A stretch of DNA of 9,556 nt from Planctomycetota bacterium (GCA_025356915.1 JANXQG010000122.1:1-9556), one strand, 5' to 3'; numbered from the stretch's first letter, positions 1 through 5,883 are shown. Numbers and translations: made by a program. Notes: a model not told the origin generated them from the letters alone.

Positions 1-28
1 CAACTGACAACTGACAACTGACAACTGA
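1..28. repeat. Heptamer tandem repeat (CAACTGA x4) running into the murF start
   Basis: Four exact head-to-tail copies of CAACTGA occupy 1-7, 8-14, 15-21 and 22-28, and the array may continue beyond the window edge. The last A is also the A of the murF ATG, so the junction reads TGATG. Because the unit is 7 bases long, its TGA appears at 5, 12, 19 and 26, putting a stop codon in all three forward frames just before murF. No Shine-Dalgarno-like purine run lies between the repeat and the ATG. Translation of murF may therefore depend on coupling to an upstream gene, which is not visible here. Confidence 0.9.
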
Positions 29-1464
29 TGCAAACCCTTCACGACCTAGCACAAGCGACCGGTGGCCGGATTCTGCCTGCAGGCAGAATTCCGGATGCTG
101 CTCTTATTGCGCTGGGTCGGATTGTCATCGACAGTCGCCAGGTAGAGTCCGACGATATCTTTTGGGCGATCCAGGAACCGAACTGCGACGGGGCCTGTTT
201 CATCCATGAGGCTTTTCGCCGGGGTGCGCAAGGCGTCGTTGTTTCACAATTTGAAACCGATCCTGATGACGGCTGGGTTCTGAATGTTGACAACACCCAA
301 CGGGCACTGGAGCAATGGGCACGATGGAAGCGGCGACACTTCACCGGCATCGTTATCGCGGTGACGGGCAGTGTGGGTAAGACCACAACGCGGCAGATGA
401 TCCATACCGTGTTGCAGAGCCGCTTGCAGGGAACGGCCAGCTCGCCAAATTACAACCATCCGTGGGACGTGCCGTTGAGCATGTTGACGATCGAACCGCA
501 ACACGACTATACCGTGCTGGAGTTGGCAGCCAACCGCGCCGGCGAGATCGCCGTGCTGGCCGAGTTGTGCGCGCCCAAGGTTGGCGTGATCGCGCAGCTT
601 GAAGACGCCCATATCAGCGAATTTGGCAGTCGCCAAGGCTTGGCCGAGGCCAAGGCCGAGTTGCTGGCTGCATTGCCCAGCAGCGGACATGCCGTGCTGG
701 CCGACGATTCGTGGCTGCGGGTATTGTCGTCGCGTTGTGCGGCACCGATCACCTGGGTCGGCTCTGGACCGCAGTGCAACCTTCGTGCGGTGAATATCGA
801 GTGCAAGCAGGGCCGCTTGGAATTCCATGTTGCCTGCGGTGAAGTCGCGGCACCGGCCACCGGCAGCCGCGGTAGCAAGATACCGGTACGGTTCTCCGTT
901 CCGGTCTGGGGCCGCCATTCCATCAACGCCGCGCTGGCCGCCGTGGCCGTGGGGCGCATGATGGGCTTCGACCTGGAGGCAATTGCCGCGGCCCTGGCCA
1001 ACTACCAGGCTGTGCCGTTGCGCTGCGAAATGATTGAAATCCGCGGTGCGACGATTATCAACGACACCTACCATTCAAACCCCACCGCGATGCGGGCGGC
1101 CCTGGAACACTTGAGAGACTTCGATGCGGCTGGTCGGCGAATCGTCGTCTGTGGCGATATGGCCGAATTGGGGACACAATCGATCGCCTTGCATTGGCAG
1201 ATAGGAAAAGACATTGTCCAGATCGGCGGGGCCGAGTTAGTCATCGCCTGCGGCCAGTTCGCCCGACACGTCACGGCCGGGGCTCGTTCAACCGGCTTGA
1301 TCCGTGCCCGGGCCGTGCCTTGCGACACGCTCGAAGATGCCATGCCCTACGTAGGCCAGGCCATCTTGCCGGGCGACATCGTCTTGGTTAAAGGTTCGAG
1401 AGTGATGGCAATGGAACGCCTGATCGAGGCTTTGAAACAGTATCCGCAACGCAAGTCCGCATAA
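28..1464 (+). CDS. murF: UDP-N-acetylmuramoyl-tripeptide--D-alanyl-D-alanine ligase (MurF)
   Basis: This cytoplasmic ATP-dependent ligase adds D-Ala-D-Ala to the UDP-MurNAc-tripeptide, the last soluble step in making the peptidoglycan precursor. The protein has 478 residues, close to the usual MurF length. The order of parts fits a Mur ligase. An N-terminal UDP-binding domain carries the VIDSR and GAQGVVV stretches (about 1-95). A central ATPase domain has the P-loop GSVGKTTT (114-121), followed by NYNH, ELAANRAGEI and DAHISEFGS. A C-terminal domain carries NDTYHSNPTAM (from 345) and GDMAELG (376-382). Some family positions vary: ELAAN stands where EMGAN is usual, and NDTYHSNP where DDSYNANP is usual. 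ATG at 28 is chosen because the N-terminal domain begins immediately after it. There is no visible ribosome binding site; the start overlaps a TGA within a heptamer array, which suggests coupling to an upstream mur gene outside the window. A 29-base imperfect palindrome is embedded near codons 13-23. The identification is firm. Confidence 0.96.
   Translation: MQTLHDLAQATGGRILPAGRIPDAALIALGRIVIDSRQVESDDIFWAIQEPNCDGACFIHEAFRRGAQGVVVSQFETDPDDGWVLNVDNTQRALEQWARWKRRHFTGIVIAVTGSVGKTTTRQMIHTVLQSRLQGTASSPNYNHPWDVPLSMLTIEPQHDYTVLELAANRAGEIAVLAELCAPKVGVIAQLEDAHISEFGSRQGLAEAKAELLAALPSSGHAVLADDSWLRVLSSRCAAPITWVGSGPQCNLRAVNIECKQGRLEFHVACGEVAAPATGSRGSKIPVRFSVPVWGRHSINAALAAVAVGRMMGFDLEAIAAALANYQAVPLRCEMIEIRGATIINDTYHSNPTAMRAALEHLRDFDAAGRRIVVCGDMAELGTQSIALHWQIGKDIVQIGGAELVIACGQFARHVTAGARSTGLIRARAVPCDTLEDAMPYVGQAILPGDIVLVKGSRVMAMERLIEALKQYPQRKSA
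66..94. repeat. Imperfect palindrome inside the murF coding region
   Basis: The core at 70-89 is a perfect 20-base palindrome centred on CTGCAG. Adding CCGGA at 66-70 and TCCGG at 90-94 extends it to a 29-base inverted repeat with one unpaired base (T89). It encodes roughly R-I-L-P-A-G-R-I-P in frame, in the variable stretch before the conserved IDSR motif, so it does not disrupt murF. It could be a small palindromic insertion tolerated in a coding region, or chance. Confidence 0.8.
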
Positions 1465-1500
1465 AGCAACTCGCAAAAACAAGTTACAAAGTTTTACACC

Positions 1501-1548
1501 CATTAAAGGAGTCCTTGGATCCAGAATACCAAACCATTAAGGAGTTCC
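1501..1548. repeat. Imperfect 14-base direct repeat (CATTAAAGGAGTCC / CATTAAGGAGTTCC)
   Basis: The two copies are at 1501-1514 and 1535-1548. They differ by one A in the A-run and one T in the T-run, and are separated by 20 bases containing the palindrome TGGATCCA. Each copy has an AAGGAG-like core, but no convincing reading frame follows either one. The second copy overlaps the left arm of the inverted repeat that begins at 1541. The pair could be a duplicated target site at the edge of an inserted element, though the second copy sits inside the element's arm rather than outside it. Confidence 0.6.
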
Positions 1549-1673
1549 ACCGTTGGCAGTCCGTTTGCGGGAATTGGCTGCCGGCCTCCCCTCCTTGGGT
1601 TGAAGCAAACCGCTTGCCGGGTTCCGCGACCCCTGGGTCGGTCGCTCCGGCAAGAGCTTCACGGTGGAATTTC
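1541..1673 (+). other. Candidate structured repeat or RNA element between murF and aceE
   Basis: The outer arms pair over 13 positions (1541-1553 with 1661-1673): TTCCACCGT/ACGGTGGAA is exact and the outer four pairs include two G-U. Inside are hairpin A (1554-1561 with 1576-1583, core GGCAG/CTGCC) and hairpin B (1613-1620 with 1647-1654, CTTGCCGG/CCGGCAAG). Hairpin B encloses CGACCC/GGGTCG (1627-1632 with 1635-1640). Together they form a plausible three-way junction. GTTTGC in the loop of hairpin A (1563-1568) can also pair with GCAAAC at 1605-1610, a possible pseudoknot. The wobble pairs are G-U in the + strand RNA and would be A-C mismatches in the - strand RNA, which hints at + strand function, for example in the murF 3' untranslated region. 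It could instead be a MITE-like repeat. No known RNA family is recognised. Confidence 0.45.
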
Positions 1674-1683
1674 GTTCTGAGTG

Positions 1684-1711
1684 CCGGGGTAGCGCATCCG
1701 CGCTGCCCCGG
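1684..1711 (+). terminator. 12-bp GC-rich hairpin downstream of murF
   Basis: CCGGGGTAGCGC (1684-1695) pairs with GCGCTGCCCCGG (1700-1711) around a 4-base ATCC loop. The stem has 12 pairs, one of them G-U when read as + strand RNA. It lies 220 bases after the murF stop in a convergent gap, which suits transcription termination or 3'-end protection. There is no following T-run, so it is not a classical intrinsic terminator. It could also be a dispersed palindromic repeat. Confidence 0.45.
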
Positions 1712-1730
1712 TTGCTCAGGGAACAACGCG

Positions 1731-1767
1731 AAGGGGGAAGGCGGAGCAACACTCCACCTTCCCCCTT
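1731..1767 (-). terminator. Probable aceE terminator hairpin
   Basis: The arms 1731-1746 and 1752-1767 form a 16-pair stem with a 5-base loop. The single non-Watson-Crick position (1742/1756) is G-U in - strand RNA but C-A in + strand RNA, which points to the aceE transcript. The stem takes in the last two bases of the aceE TAA stop codon (1766-1768), so the hairpin begins essentially at the end of the gene. The usual long U-tract is missing; only a CTT ends the stem on that strand. Confidence 0.6.
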
Positions 1768-4474
1768 ACCTCCCCACCTGGTTTGGCTTGTTCGGATCGA
1801 GCCCTAGCGTCTCGATTGCTTCGCTAAGCTTTGCCTTGGGGTACTCGCCCTTGCGGGCCAGCCGTTCCAGCGCGGTCAGGGCGATGCTCTCGGCGTCCAC
1901 CTCAAAGAATCGCCGCAGCTCCGCGCGTGCCTCGCTGCGGCCGAAGCCATCGGTGCCCAGCACCGTGTAGTCGGGACCGACCCAAGGGCCAATCGCCTGG
2001 GGTACAGCGGCAATGTAATCGGAAGCCGCAACAATCGGACCCTGTGCGCCGCTGAGCACCTGCTCGATGAATGGCCGCCGTGGAGCCTCGCCGGGATGCA
2101 GGCGGTTCCAGCGATCGCAATCGCGGCCGTCGTAATAAAGATTTTTGTAACTCGTCACGCTGTAAACACTACTGGCCACGCCGAACTTCTGCTCCAGCAG
2201 GTCTTGGGCACGCAGGGTCTCGCGCAGGATCGCGCCGCTGCCAAAGAGCCGTACGTGCGGATGCCGTGGTCCCAACTGCCGCTCGGAGAGCCGGTAGATG
2301 CCCTTGCAGATACCTTCCGTCGAGCCTAGCGGCAGAATAGGCATCTCGTAGTTCTCGTTCATGAGCGTGATGTAGTAGAAAACATCCTGGTCTTCATAGT
2401 ACATCTTGCGAATGCCGTCCAGCACGATCACCGACAGCTCGTAAGCATAGCACGGGTCGTAAGCCATCACCGTGGGAAAGGCCAGTGCGTTGAGATGGCT
2501 GTTGCCATCCTGGTGCTGGAGTCCTTCGCCGGCAAGGCTCGTCCGGCCGGCCGTGCCGCCCAGCAGGAAGCCGCGGCAGCGCATGTCGCCGGCGGCCCAA
2601 ATCAAGTCGCCAATCCGCTGGAAACCAAACATCGAGTAGTAGATGAAGAACGGGATCATGCTTATGCCATGGCTCGAACGCGAACTCGCGGCGGCAATGA
2701 ATGAAGCCATCGACCCGGCCTCGTTGATCCCTTCTTCAAGGATCTGCCCATCGACGGCCTCGCGATAATAGAGGACGTTGTCGGAATCAACCGGCTCGTA
2801 AAGCTGGCCGGTATGGGCATAGATACCGAACTGGCGAAAGAGGGCGTCCATGCCGAACGTGCGAGCTTCGTCGGGCACGATCGGAACGACGTAGCGACCG
2901 ATGTTCTTGTCGCGCAACAGACGCACCAGCAGCCGCACGAAGGCCATCGTGCTCGATACTTCCCGGCCTTCACTGCCTGCAAAGAACTCGGCGAATTCCT
3001 CCCACTTCGGCGGCTTGAGACGCATCGTCGGTGCCCGGCGGCCGGGGACAAACCCGCCCAAAGCATCCCGCCGATCGCGGAGATAGACCATCTCGGGACT
3101 GTCCTCCGGCGGCTTGTAGAACTCGGCGTGGGACGCCTGTTCTTCGCTGATGGGAATGTTGAAGCGAGCGCGGAACTCCAGCAACTCCTGCTCGTTGAGC
3201 TTCTTTTGCTGGTGCGTGATATTGCGGCCTTCGCCCGCCTCGCCCAGACCGTAACCTTTGACCGTTTGGGCGAGAATGACCGTCGGAGCGCCGCGGTTCT
3301 CCATCGCTGCCTTGTAAGCGGCGTAGACCTTCAGCGGATCGTGGCCGCCGCGACGCAACGAGACCAACTGGTCGTCGGTCATGTCTTCGACCATCGCCTT
3401 CAACTGCGGATTGACGCCGAAGAAATGCTCGCGGGCATACGAGCCGGGCATGACCGAGTACTTCTGCAACTGGCCGTCAACAACCTCGCCCATGCGGCGC
3501 GCCAGCAGGCCGTCGGTATCCTTGGCCAACAACGGATCCCAGTCGGAACCCCACAGAACCTTGATCACGTTCCAGCCGGCGCCGCGGAAGGCACCTTCCA
3601 GTTCCTGCACGATCTTGCCGTTGCCACGGACCGGCCCATCCAGCCGCTGAAGGTTGCAATTGATGACGAAGGTCAGGTTGTCGAGGCCCTCGCGGGCGGC
3701 CAAGGTGATAGCTCCCAGCGATTCCGGTTCGTCGCACTCGCCATCGCCAAGAAAAGCCCAAACGCGCGAGGCCGTGGCGTCGGGCTTGATACCGCGATCG
3801 ACCAGGTAGTGGTTGAAGCGGGCCTGATAGATGGCCATGAGAGGCCCTAGCCCCATCGACACCGTTGGAAACTCCCAGAAGTCGGGCATGAGCCAGGGGT
3901 GGGGATAGGAGGACAGACCGCCGCCGGACTTCAACTCGCGGCGAAAATTCACCAAGTGCTGCTCGGTCAATCGGCCCAGGAGGAACGCCCTCGCATAGAT
4001 ACCCGGCGTGGCGTGCCCCTGGAAAAAGACCTGGTCGGGCGGTTCCGTGCCCTGTTTGCCGCGAAAGAAGTGGTTGAAGGCCACTTCATAGAGCGTAGCG
4101 GCCGAAGCGAAGGTGGAGATGTGCCCGCCGATACCGCTGCTGAGCTTGTTGGCGCGGACGACCATCGCCATGGCGTTCCAGCGGATGATGCTCTTAATGC
4201 GACGTTCGATTTCGCGGTTACCTGGATACTCGGGCTGAAGCTCGACCGGAATGGTATTGAGATAAGGCGTGGTCGCGCTGGAGGCGAAGGGCACACCGAT
4301 ACGAAATGCCCTTTCGCGGAGTTTTTCCAGCAAATATTGTGCCCGCTCCCGCCCTTGGGTCTGGCAGACGAAGTCAAGCGACTCCATCCATTCCCCTGTT
4401 TCTTGGGGATCGCTATCCCTTTGCAAGACGGGCACAACGCCCGAGAAGAGTTTTTCGTCAGCTTGTGGTTTCAT
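1766..4474 (-). CDS. aceE: Pyruvate dehydrogenase E1 component, homodimeric type (AceE)
   Basis: This is the thiamine-diphosphate-dependent first subunit of the pyruvate dehydrogenase complex. It decarboxylates pyruvate and passes the acetyl group to the lipoyl group of E2 in the cytoplasm. The 902-residue protein aligns by eye along its full length with the 887-residue E. coli enzyme, with a constant offset of 14 at the positions checked. The ThDP/Mg motif is G243-D244-G245 with N274, inside GDGECDEPES and NCNLQRLDG. The ThDP-activating glutamate is E585 (EGINEAGS). The catalytic-loop and active-site histidines all appear kept: GGHIS, FQGHATPG, NITHQQKK and H654 in GLQHQDG. One neighbour differs: N658 stands where E. 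coli has a histidine (DGHSH becomes DGNSH). The ATG at 4474 is preceded by AAGGGGGAT at 4483-4491, a reasonable ribosome binding site. No E2 or E3 gene is adjacent on either side, so aceE is a single-gene transcript here. It is convergent with murF and divergent from the small secreted protein gene. Confidence 0.97.
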   Translation of the reverse strand: MKPQADEKLFSGVVPVLQRDSDPQETGEWMESLDFVCQTQGRERAQYLLEKLRERAFRIGVPFASSATTPYLNTIPVELQPEYPGNREIERRIKSIIRWNAMAMVVRANKLSSGIGGHISTFASAATLYEVAFNHFFRGKQGTEPPDQVFFQGHATPGIYARAFLLGRLTEQHLVNFRRELKSGGGLSSYPHPWLMPDFWEFPTVSMGLGPLMAIYQARFNHYLVDRGIKPDATASRVWAFLGDGECDEPESLGAITLAAREGLDNLTFVINCNLQRLDGPVRGNGKIVQELEGAFRGAGWNVIKVLWGSDWDPLLAKDTDGLLARRMGEVVDGQLQKYSVMPGSYAREHFFGVNPQLKAMVEDMTDDQLVSLRRGGHDPLKVYAAYKAAMENRGAPTVILAQTVKGYGLGEAGEGRNITHQQKKLNEQELLEFRARFNIPISEEQASHAEFYKPPEDSPEMVYLRDRRDALGGFVPGRRAPTMRLKPPKWEEFAEFFAGSEGREVSSTMAFVRLLVRLLRDKNIGRYVVPIVPDEARTFGMDALFRQFGIYAHTGQLYEPVDSDNVLYYREAVDGQILEEGINEAGSMASFIAAASSRSSHGISMIPFFIYYSMFGFQRIGDLIWAAGDMRCRGFLLGGTAGRTSLAGEGLQHQDGNSHLNALAFPTVMAYDPCYAYELSVIVLDGIRKMYYEDQDVFYYITLMNENYEMPILPLGSTEGICKGIYRLSERQLGPRHPHVRLFGSGAILRETLRAQDLLEQKFGVASSVYSVTSYKNLYYDGRDCDRWNRLHPGEAPRRPFIEQVLSGAQGPIVAASDYIAAVPQAIGPWVGPDYTVLGTDGFGRSEARAELRRFFEVDAESIALTALERLARKGEYPKAKLSEAIETLGLDPNKPNQVGR

Positions 4475-4548
4475 ATATGCGGATCCCCCTTATTTGCTAT
4501 TCATTCTACGAAGAACGGTTAAGGCGTCCATGGGGGCAGCGGAACTGC

Positions 4549-4583
4549 AATGTTGAGAGGGCGCAACTGTTTTACTCAACATT
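4549..4583. promoter_or_regulatory. 9-bp inverted repeat, possible operator, in the aceE divergent region
   Basis: AATGTTGAG (4549-4557) and CTCAACATT (4575-4583) are exact reverse complements separated by 17 bases. No T-run follows on either strand, so a terminator is unlikely. The right arm lies between the proposed -35 and -10 of the aceE promoter and the left arm lies just past its start point. That is a suitable arrangement for a repressor site controlling aceE, or both divergent genes. Confidence 0.4.
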
Positions 4584-4598
4584 CATCCAGTCCGTCAA
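4569..4598 (-). promoter_or_regulatory. Candidate aceE promoter
   Basis: Read on the - strand, TTGACG (4593-4598) is followed after 18 bases by TAAAAC (4569-4574), which is near the sigma-70 consensus (5/6 and 4/6). It would start transcription near 4562, about 90 bases upstream of the aceE ATG. No equally good promoter was seen for the + strand gene at 4669. Confidence 0.3.
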
Positions 4599-4654
4599 GA
4601 ATGTCGATGTTTAACGGTTAGTGATTCTGTGTCGATGGCAATGAGCGGTTCGCC

Positions 4655-4660
4655 AAGGAG
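4655..4660 (+). promoter_or_regulatory. Ribosome binding site deciding the start at 4669
   Basis: AAGGAG lies 8 bases before ATG 4669. An in-frame TTG two codons earlier (4663) would leave only 2 bases of spacing and is therefore rejected as the start. Confidence 0.85.
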
Positions 4661-4668
4661 AATTGACC

Positions 4669-5040
4669 ATGCTGAAAAAAGCTTTGATTGTCGGCGTTAT
4701 TCTCGGAGCCATCGGGCTTTCGCGTTCCTCGGTCCAGGCCGGAGGCCCCCATATTGGAATTGGGATCGGGATCGGCGTACCCGTCTATCGTCCTTATCCG
4801 CACTATTACGGATATCCGTACGCTTACTATCCGCGCCCGGTGTATGTCGTCCAGCAGCCGGTCTATGTGACGCCGCAGGGGGTGCCCGTTTACCAGCAAC
4901 CGGCTCCGGTCCCTCAGCAGTACTACTATGCGCCGTCGTATCCGGCGGGCTCGGCACCGACCTATCCCGCGCCGGCTTTGCCACCTTCGCTGCCGGCACC
5001 GCCTCCTCCTGCCCCTGCTCCCGCAGGGACGGAATTTTAA
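4669..5040 (+). CDS. Small exported Tyr/Pro-rich protein of unknown function
   Basis: The 123-residue product starts with a clear Sec signal peptide: MLKK, then a hydrophobic core (A5 to L17), and a likely cleavage after V22-Q23-A24. The mature part of about 99 residues is low complexity. First comes an IGIGIGIG run, then a segment dense in Tyr, Pro and Val with repeated PVY and YYP pieces (VYVVQQPVYV, GVPVYQQP, QQYYYAPSYP), and a tail made mostly of Pro and Ala (PAPPPPAPAP). There are no cysteines, no lipobox and no second membrane segment, so it is predicted to be secreted or periplasmic. The composition suggests a flexible surface or wall-associated protein that might be crosslinked through tyrosines, but that is speculation. 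I do not recognise a named family. It is divergent from aceE and convergent with vapC (46-base gap). The start is set by AAGGAG at 4655-4660. Confidence 0.85.
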   Translation: MLKKALIVGVILGAIGLSRSSVQAGGPHIGIGIGIGVPVYRPYPHYYGYPYAYYPRPVYVVQQPVYVTPQGVPVYQQPAPVPQQYYYAPSYPAGSAPTYPAPALPPSLPAPPPPAPAPAGTEF

Positions 5041-5086
5041 GTATTCCAGGGCTGCTGCTAGTGCCACCTTACCAAGGGCAGGACGA

Positions 5087-5539
5087 TCAAGTCGTTTTCA
5101 GCCAGTTGAGAACACGAAGCCCCGCAACACGGCGGAAGTGGGCATCGTTGTTTGTCACAAGGGTAGCATCCAGCGCCAGCGCTTGCGCAGCGATCAGAAG
5201 GTCCATCGAGCCAATCGTCCGCCCCTGGTTTTCTAATGTATGCCGGATTCGACCGTAATGTTCCGGACTTACGATGGCATCGTAAGCGATAACCTCGAAC
5301 GGAGCCAACACTTTTCGGACGGCCGCAATTTCAGTCTCGTACATTCCACTGTTTTGCGCGCCGAACTCGATTTCCGAAACCGTCACTGCGGACAGTCCCA
5401 CCGAATCACCCGCGGCCTGGGCCTTCTGACAATGCCCCATGAGGATTGCGGCTTGCTGCCGGCTTTTTGGCCTGCTCGCCGTTGTCTTCAAGCCGCGGAT
5501 CAAAAAAATGAGCAAGTCGGTATCGAGTAAATAGATCAT
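5087..5539 (-). CDS. vapC: VapC-type PIN-domain ribonuclease toxin
   Basis: VapC toxins are Mg-dependent RNases that cleave tRNA or rRNA and are held inactive by VapB. The 150-residue product has the four acidic positions of a PIN active site: D6 (YLLDTD), E56 (TVSEIEFGA), D113 (GSMDLLIAA) and D132 (TNNDAHF). The nuclease is therefore predicted to be intact. A basic, Lys/Arg/Gln-rich stretch after the first strand (about 17-44) makes it slightly longer than the commonest VapC proteins. ATG 5539 is preferred over the in-frame TTG at 5548: it begins directly at the M-I-Y-L-L-D strand and overlaps the vapB stop as ATGA, the usual arrangement for coupled toxin-antitoxin pairs. It is expressed from the promoter upstream of vapB. 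The RNA target cannot be read from sequence. Confidence 0.93.
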   Translation of the reverse strand: MIYLLDTDLLIFLIRGLKTTASRPKSRQQAAILMGHCQKAQAAGDSVGLSAVTVSEIEFGAQNSGMYETEIAAVRKVLAPFEVIAYDAIVSPEHYGRIRHTLENQGRTIGSMDLLIAAQALALDATLVTNNDAHFRRVAGLRVLNWLKTT

Positions 5540-5766
5540 TCCCGCCAATTCCGTTTCTGTGCCTCGGGCTGCTGCCGGCCCTTGGACATGAAATCCTCCG
5601 ATAGCTCCTGAACACCTTCGAGAAATAGCTCCCAGGGATCGCGGGAAATGACAAGAAAGCCTTCCGGGGTCTTCTTCAAATAGACCTCATCGCAGTCCAC
5701 GCGGAATTCCTTCGGGAGGCGAATGGCTTGGCTGCGTCCGTTCTTGAAAACTTTGGCCGTCTGCAC
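5536..5766 (-). CDS. vapB: VapB-type AbrB-fold antitoxin
   Basis: The 76-residue product opens with the AbrB/MazE-like DNA-binding segment (AKVFKNGRSQAIRLPKEFR, about 4-22), followed by strands containing DEVYLKK and GFLVISR. An acidic, helical C-terminal tail (WELFLEGVQELSEDFMSKG) is the part expected to wrap around the toxin. It should neutralise VapC and, together with it, repress its own promoter. The start is GTG 5766, supported by AAGGGA at 5776-5781 with 9-base spacing; there is no in-frame ATG nearby upstream. The stop TGA overlaps the vapC ATG. Two palindromic sites lie immediately upstream within the promoter. Confidence 0.93.
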   Translation of the reverse strand: MQTAKVFKNGRSQAIRLPKEFRVDCDEVYLKKTPEGFLVISRDPWELFLEGVQELSEDFMSKGRQQPEAQKRNWRE

Positions 5767-5775
5767 GCTATGAAT

Positions 5776-5781
5776 TCCCTT
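5776..5781 (-). promoter_or_regulatory. Ribosome binding site supporting the GTG start of vapB
   Basis: AAGGGA on the - strand, 9 bases before GTG 5766, is the only good ribosome binding site near the conserved N-terminus and fixes the unusual start codon. Confidence 0.7.
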
Positions 5782-5794
5782 CGCATGGATGGGA

Positions 5795-5818
5795 TGATAT
5801 ATATCAAATGATAGATCA
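5795..5818. promoter_or_regulatory. Likely VapBC operator: two TGAT...ATCA palindromes
   Basis: TGATATATATCA (5795-5806) is a perfect 12-base palindrome. TGATAGATCA (5809-5818) has the same TGAT/ATCA half-sites with a 2-base centre. The second covers the -10 box of the vapBC promoter and the first covers the expected start point. This is the arrangement expected for autorepression by an AbrB-fold antitoxin-toxin complex. Confidence 0.7.
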
Positions 5819-5836
5819 CAATGGGCCGGTTGTCAA
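5808..5836 (-). promoter_or_regulatory. vapBC promoter
   Basis: On the - strand TTGACA (5831-5836) is a consensus -35. After exactly 17 bases it is followed by TATCAT (5808-5813), a 5/6 match to the -10 consensus. Transcription would start near 5801, giving a leader of about 35 bases before GTG 5766. It is the best promoter in the window. Confidence 0.75.
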
Positions 5837-5883
5837 GACGATTTAAGGGTGGGAAGGGGGGTTGGAATTAGCCCAGCTCCATG

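Larger units (their letters stand above)
4514..4620. promoter_or_regulatory. Pair of AACGGTTA sites in the aceE upstream region
   Basis: AACGGTTA occurs at 4514-4521 and again at 4613-4620. Both contain the odd-centred palindrome AAC-G-GTT, extended to TAAC-G-GTTA in the second copy. They flank the 9-bp inverted repeat and the candidate aceE promoter, about 99 bases apart. A regulator binding both sites is possible, but the motif is short and chance cannot be excluded. Confidence 0.25.

Noticed and set aside
1..28. CRISPR-like array
   Set aside because: The repeats are 7 bases with no spacers and no cas genes; it is a simple tandem repeat.
244..1074. 276-residue - strand reading frame antisense to murF
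   Set aside because: It is a shadow of the conserved murF frame with low-complexity content and no family resemblance.
1515..1970. 151-residue + strand reading frame starting with TTG after AAAGGAG
   Set aside because: The spacing to TTG is only 3 bases, the sequence has no recognisable domain, it runs through the hairpins of the gap, and its last 205 bases are antisense to aceE. It is better explained as a chance frame across a structured region.
2813..3850. 345-residue + strand reading frame antisense to aceE
   Set aside because: It lies wholly within aceE, whose protein is conserved throughout. A long open frame on the other strand is common in GC-rich genes and has no ribosome binding site or domain.
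4618..5067. 149-residue - strand Arg-rich reading frame opposite the secreted-protein gene
   Set aside because: The + strand frame has a signal peptide and a well-placed ribosome binding site. The opposite frame is an Arg-rich mirror of the Tyr/Pro codons.
5062..5080. Small bulged hairpin between the secreted-protein gene and vapC
   Set aside because: Only 7 pairs with a 2-base bulge and no T-run on either strand. Too weak to call a terminator, although the convergent position would suit one.
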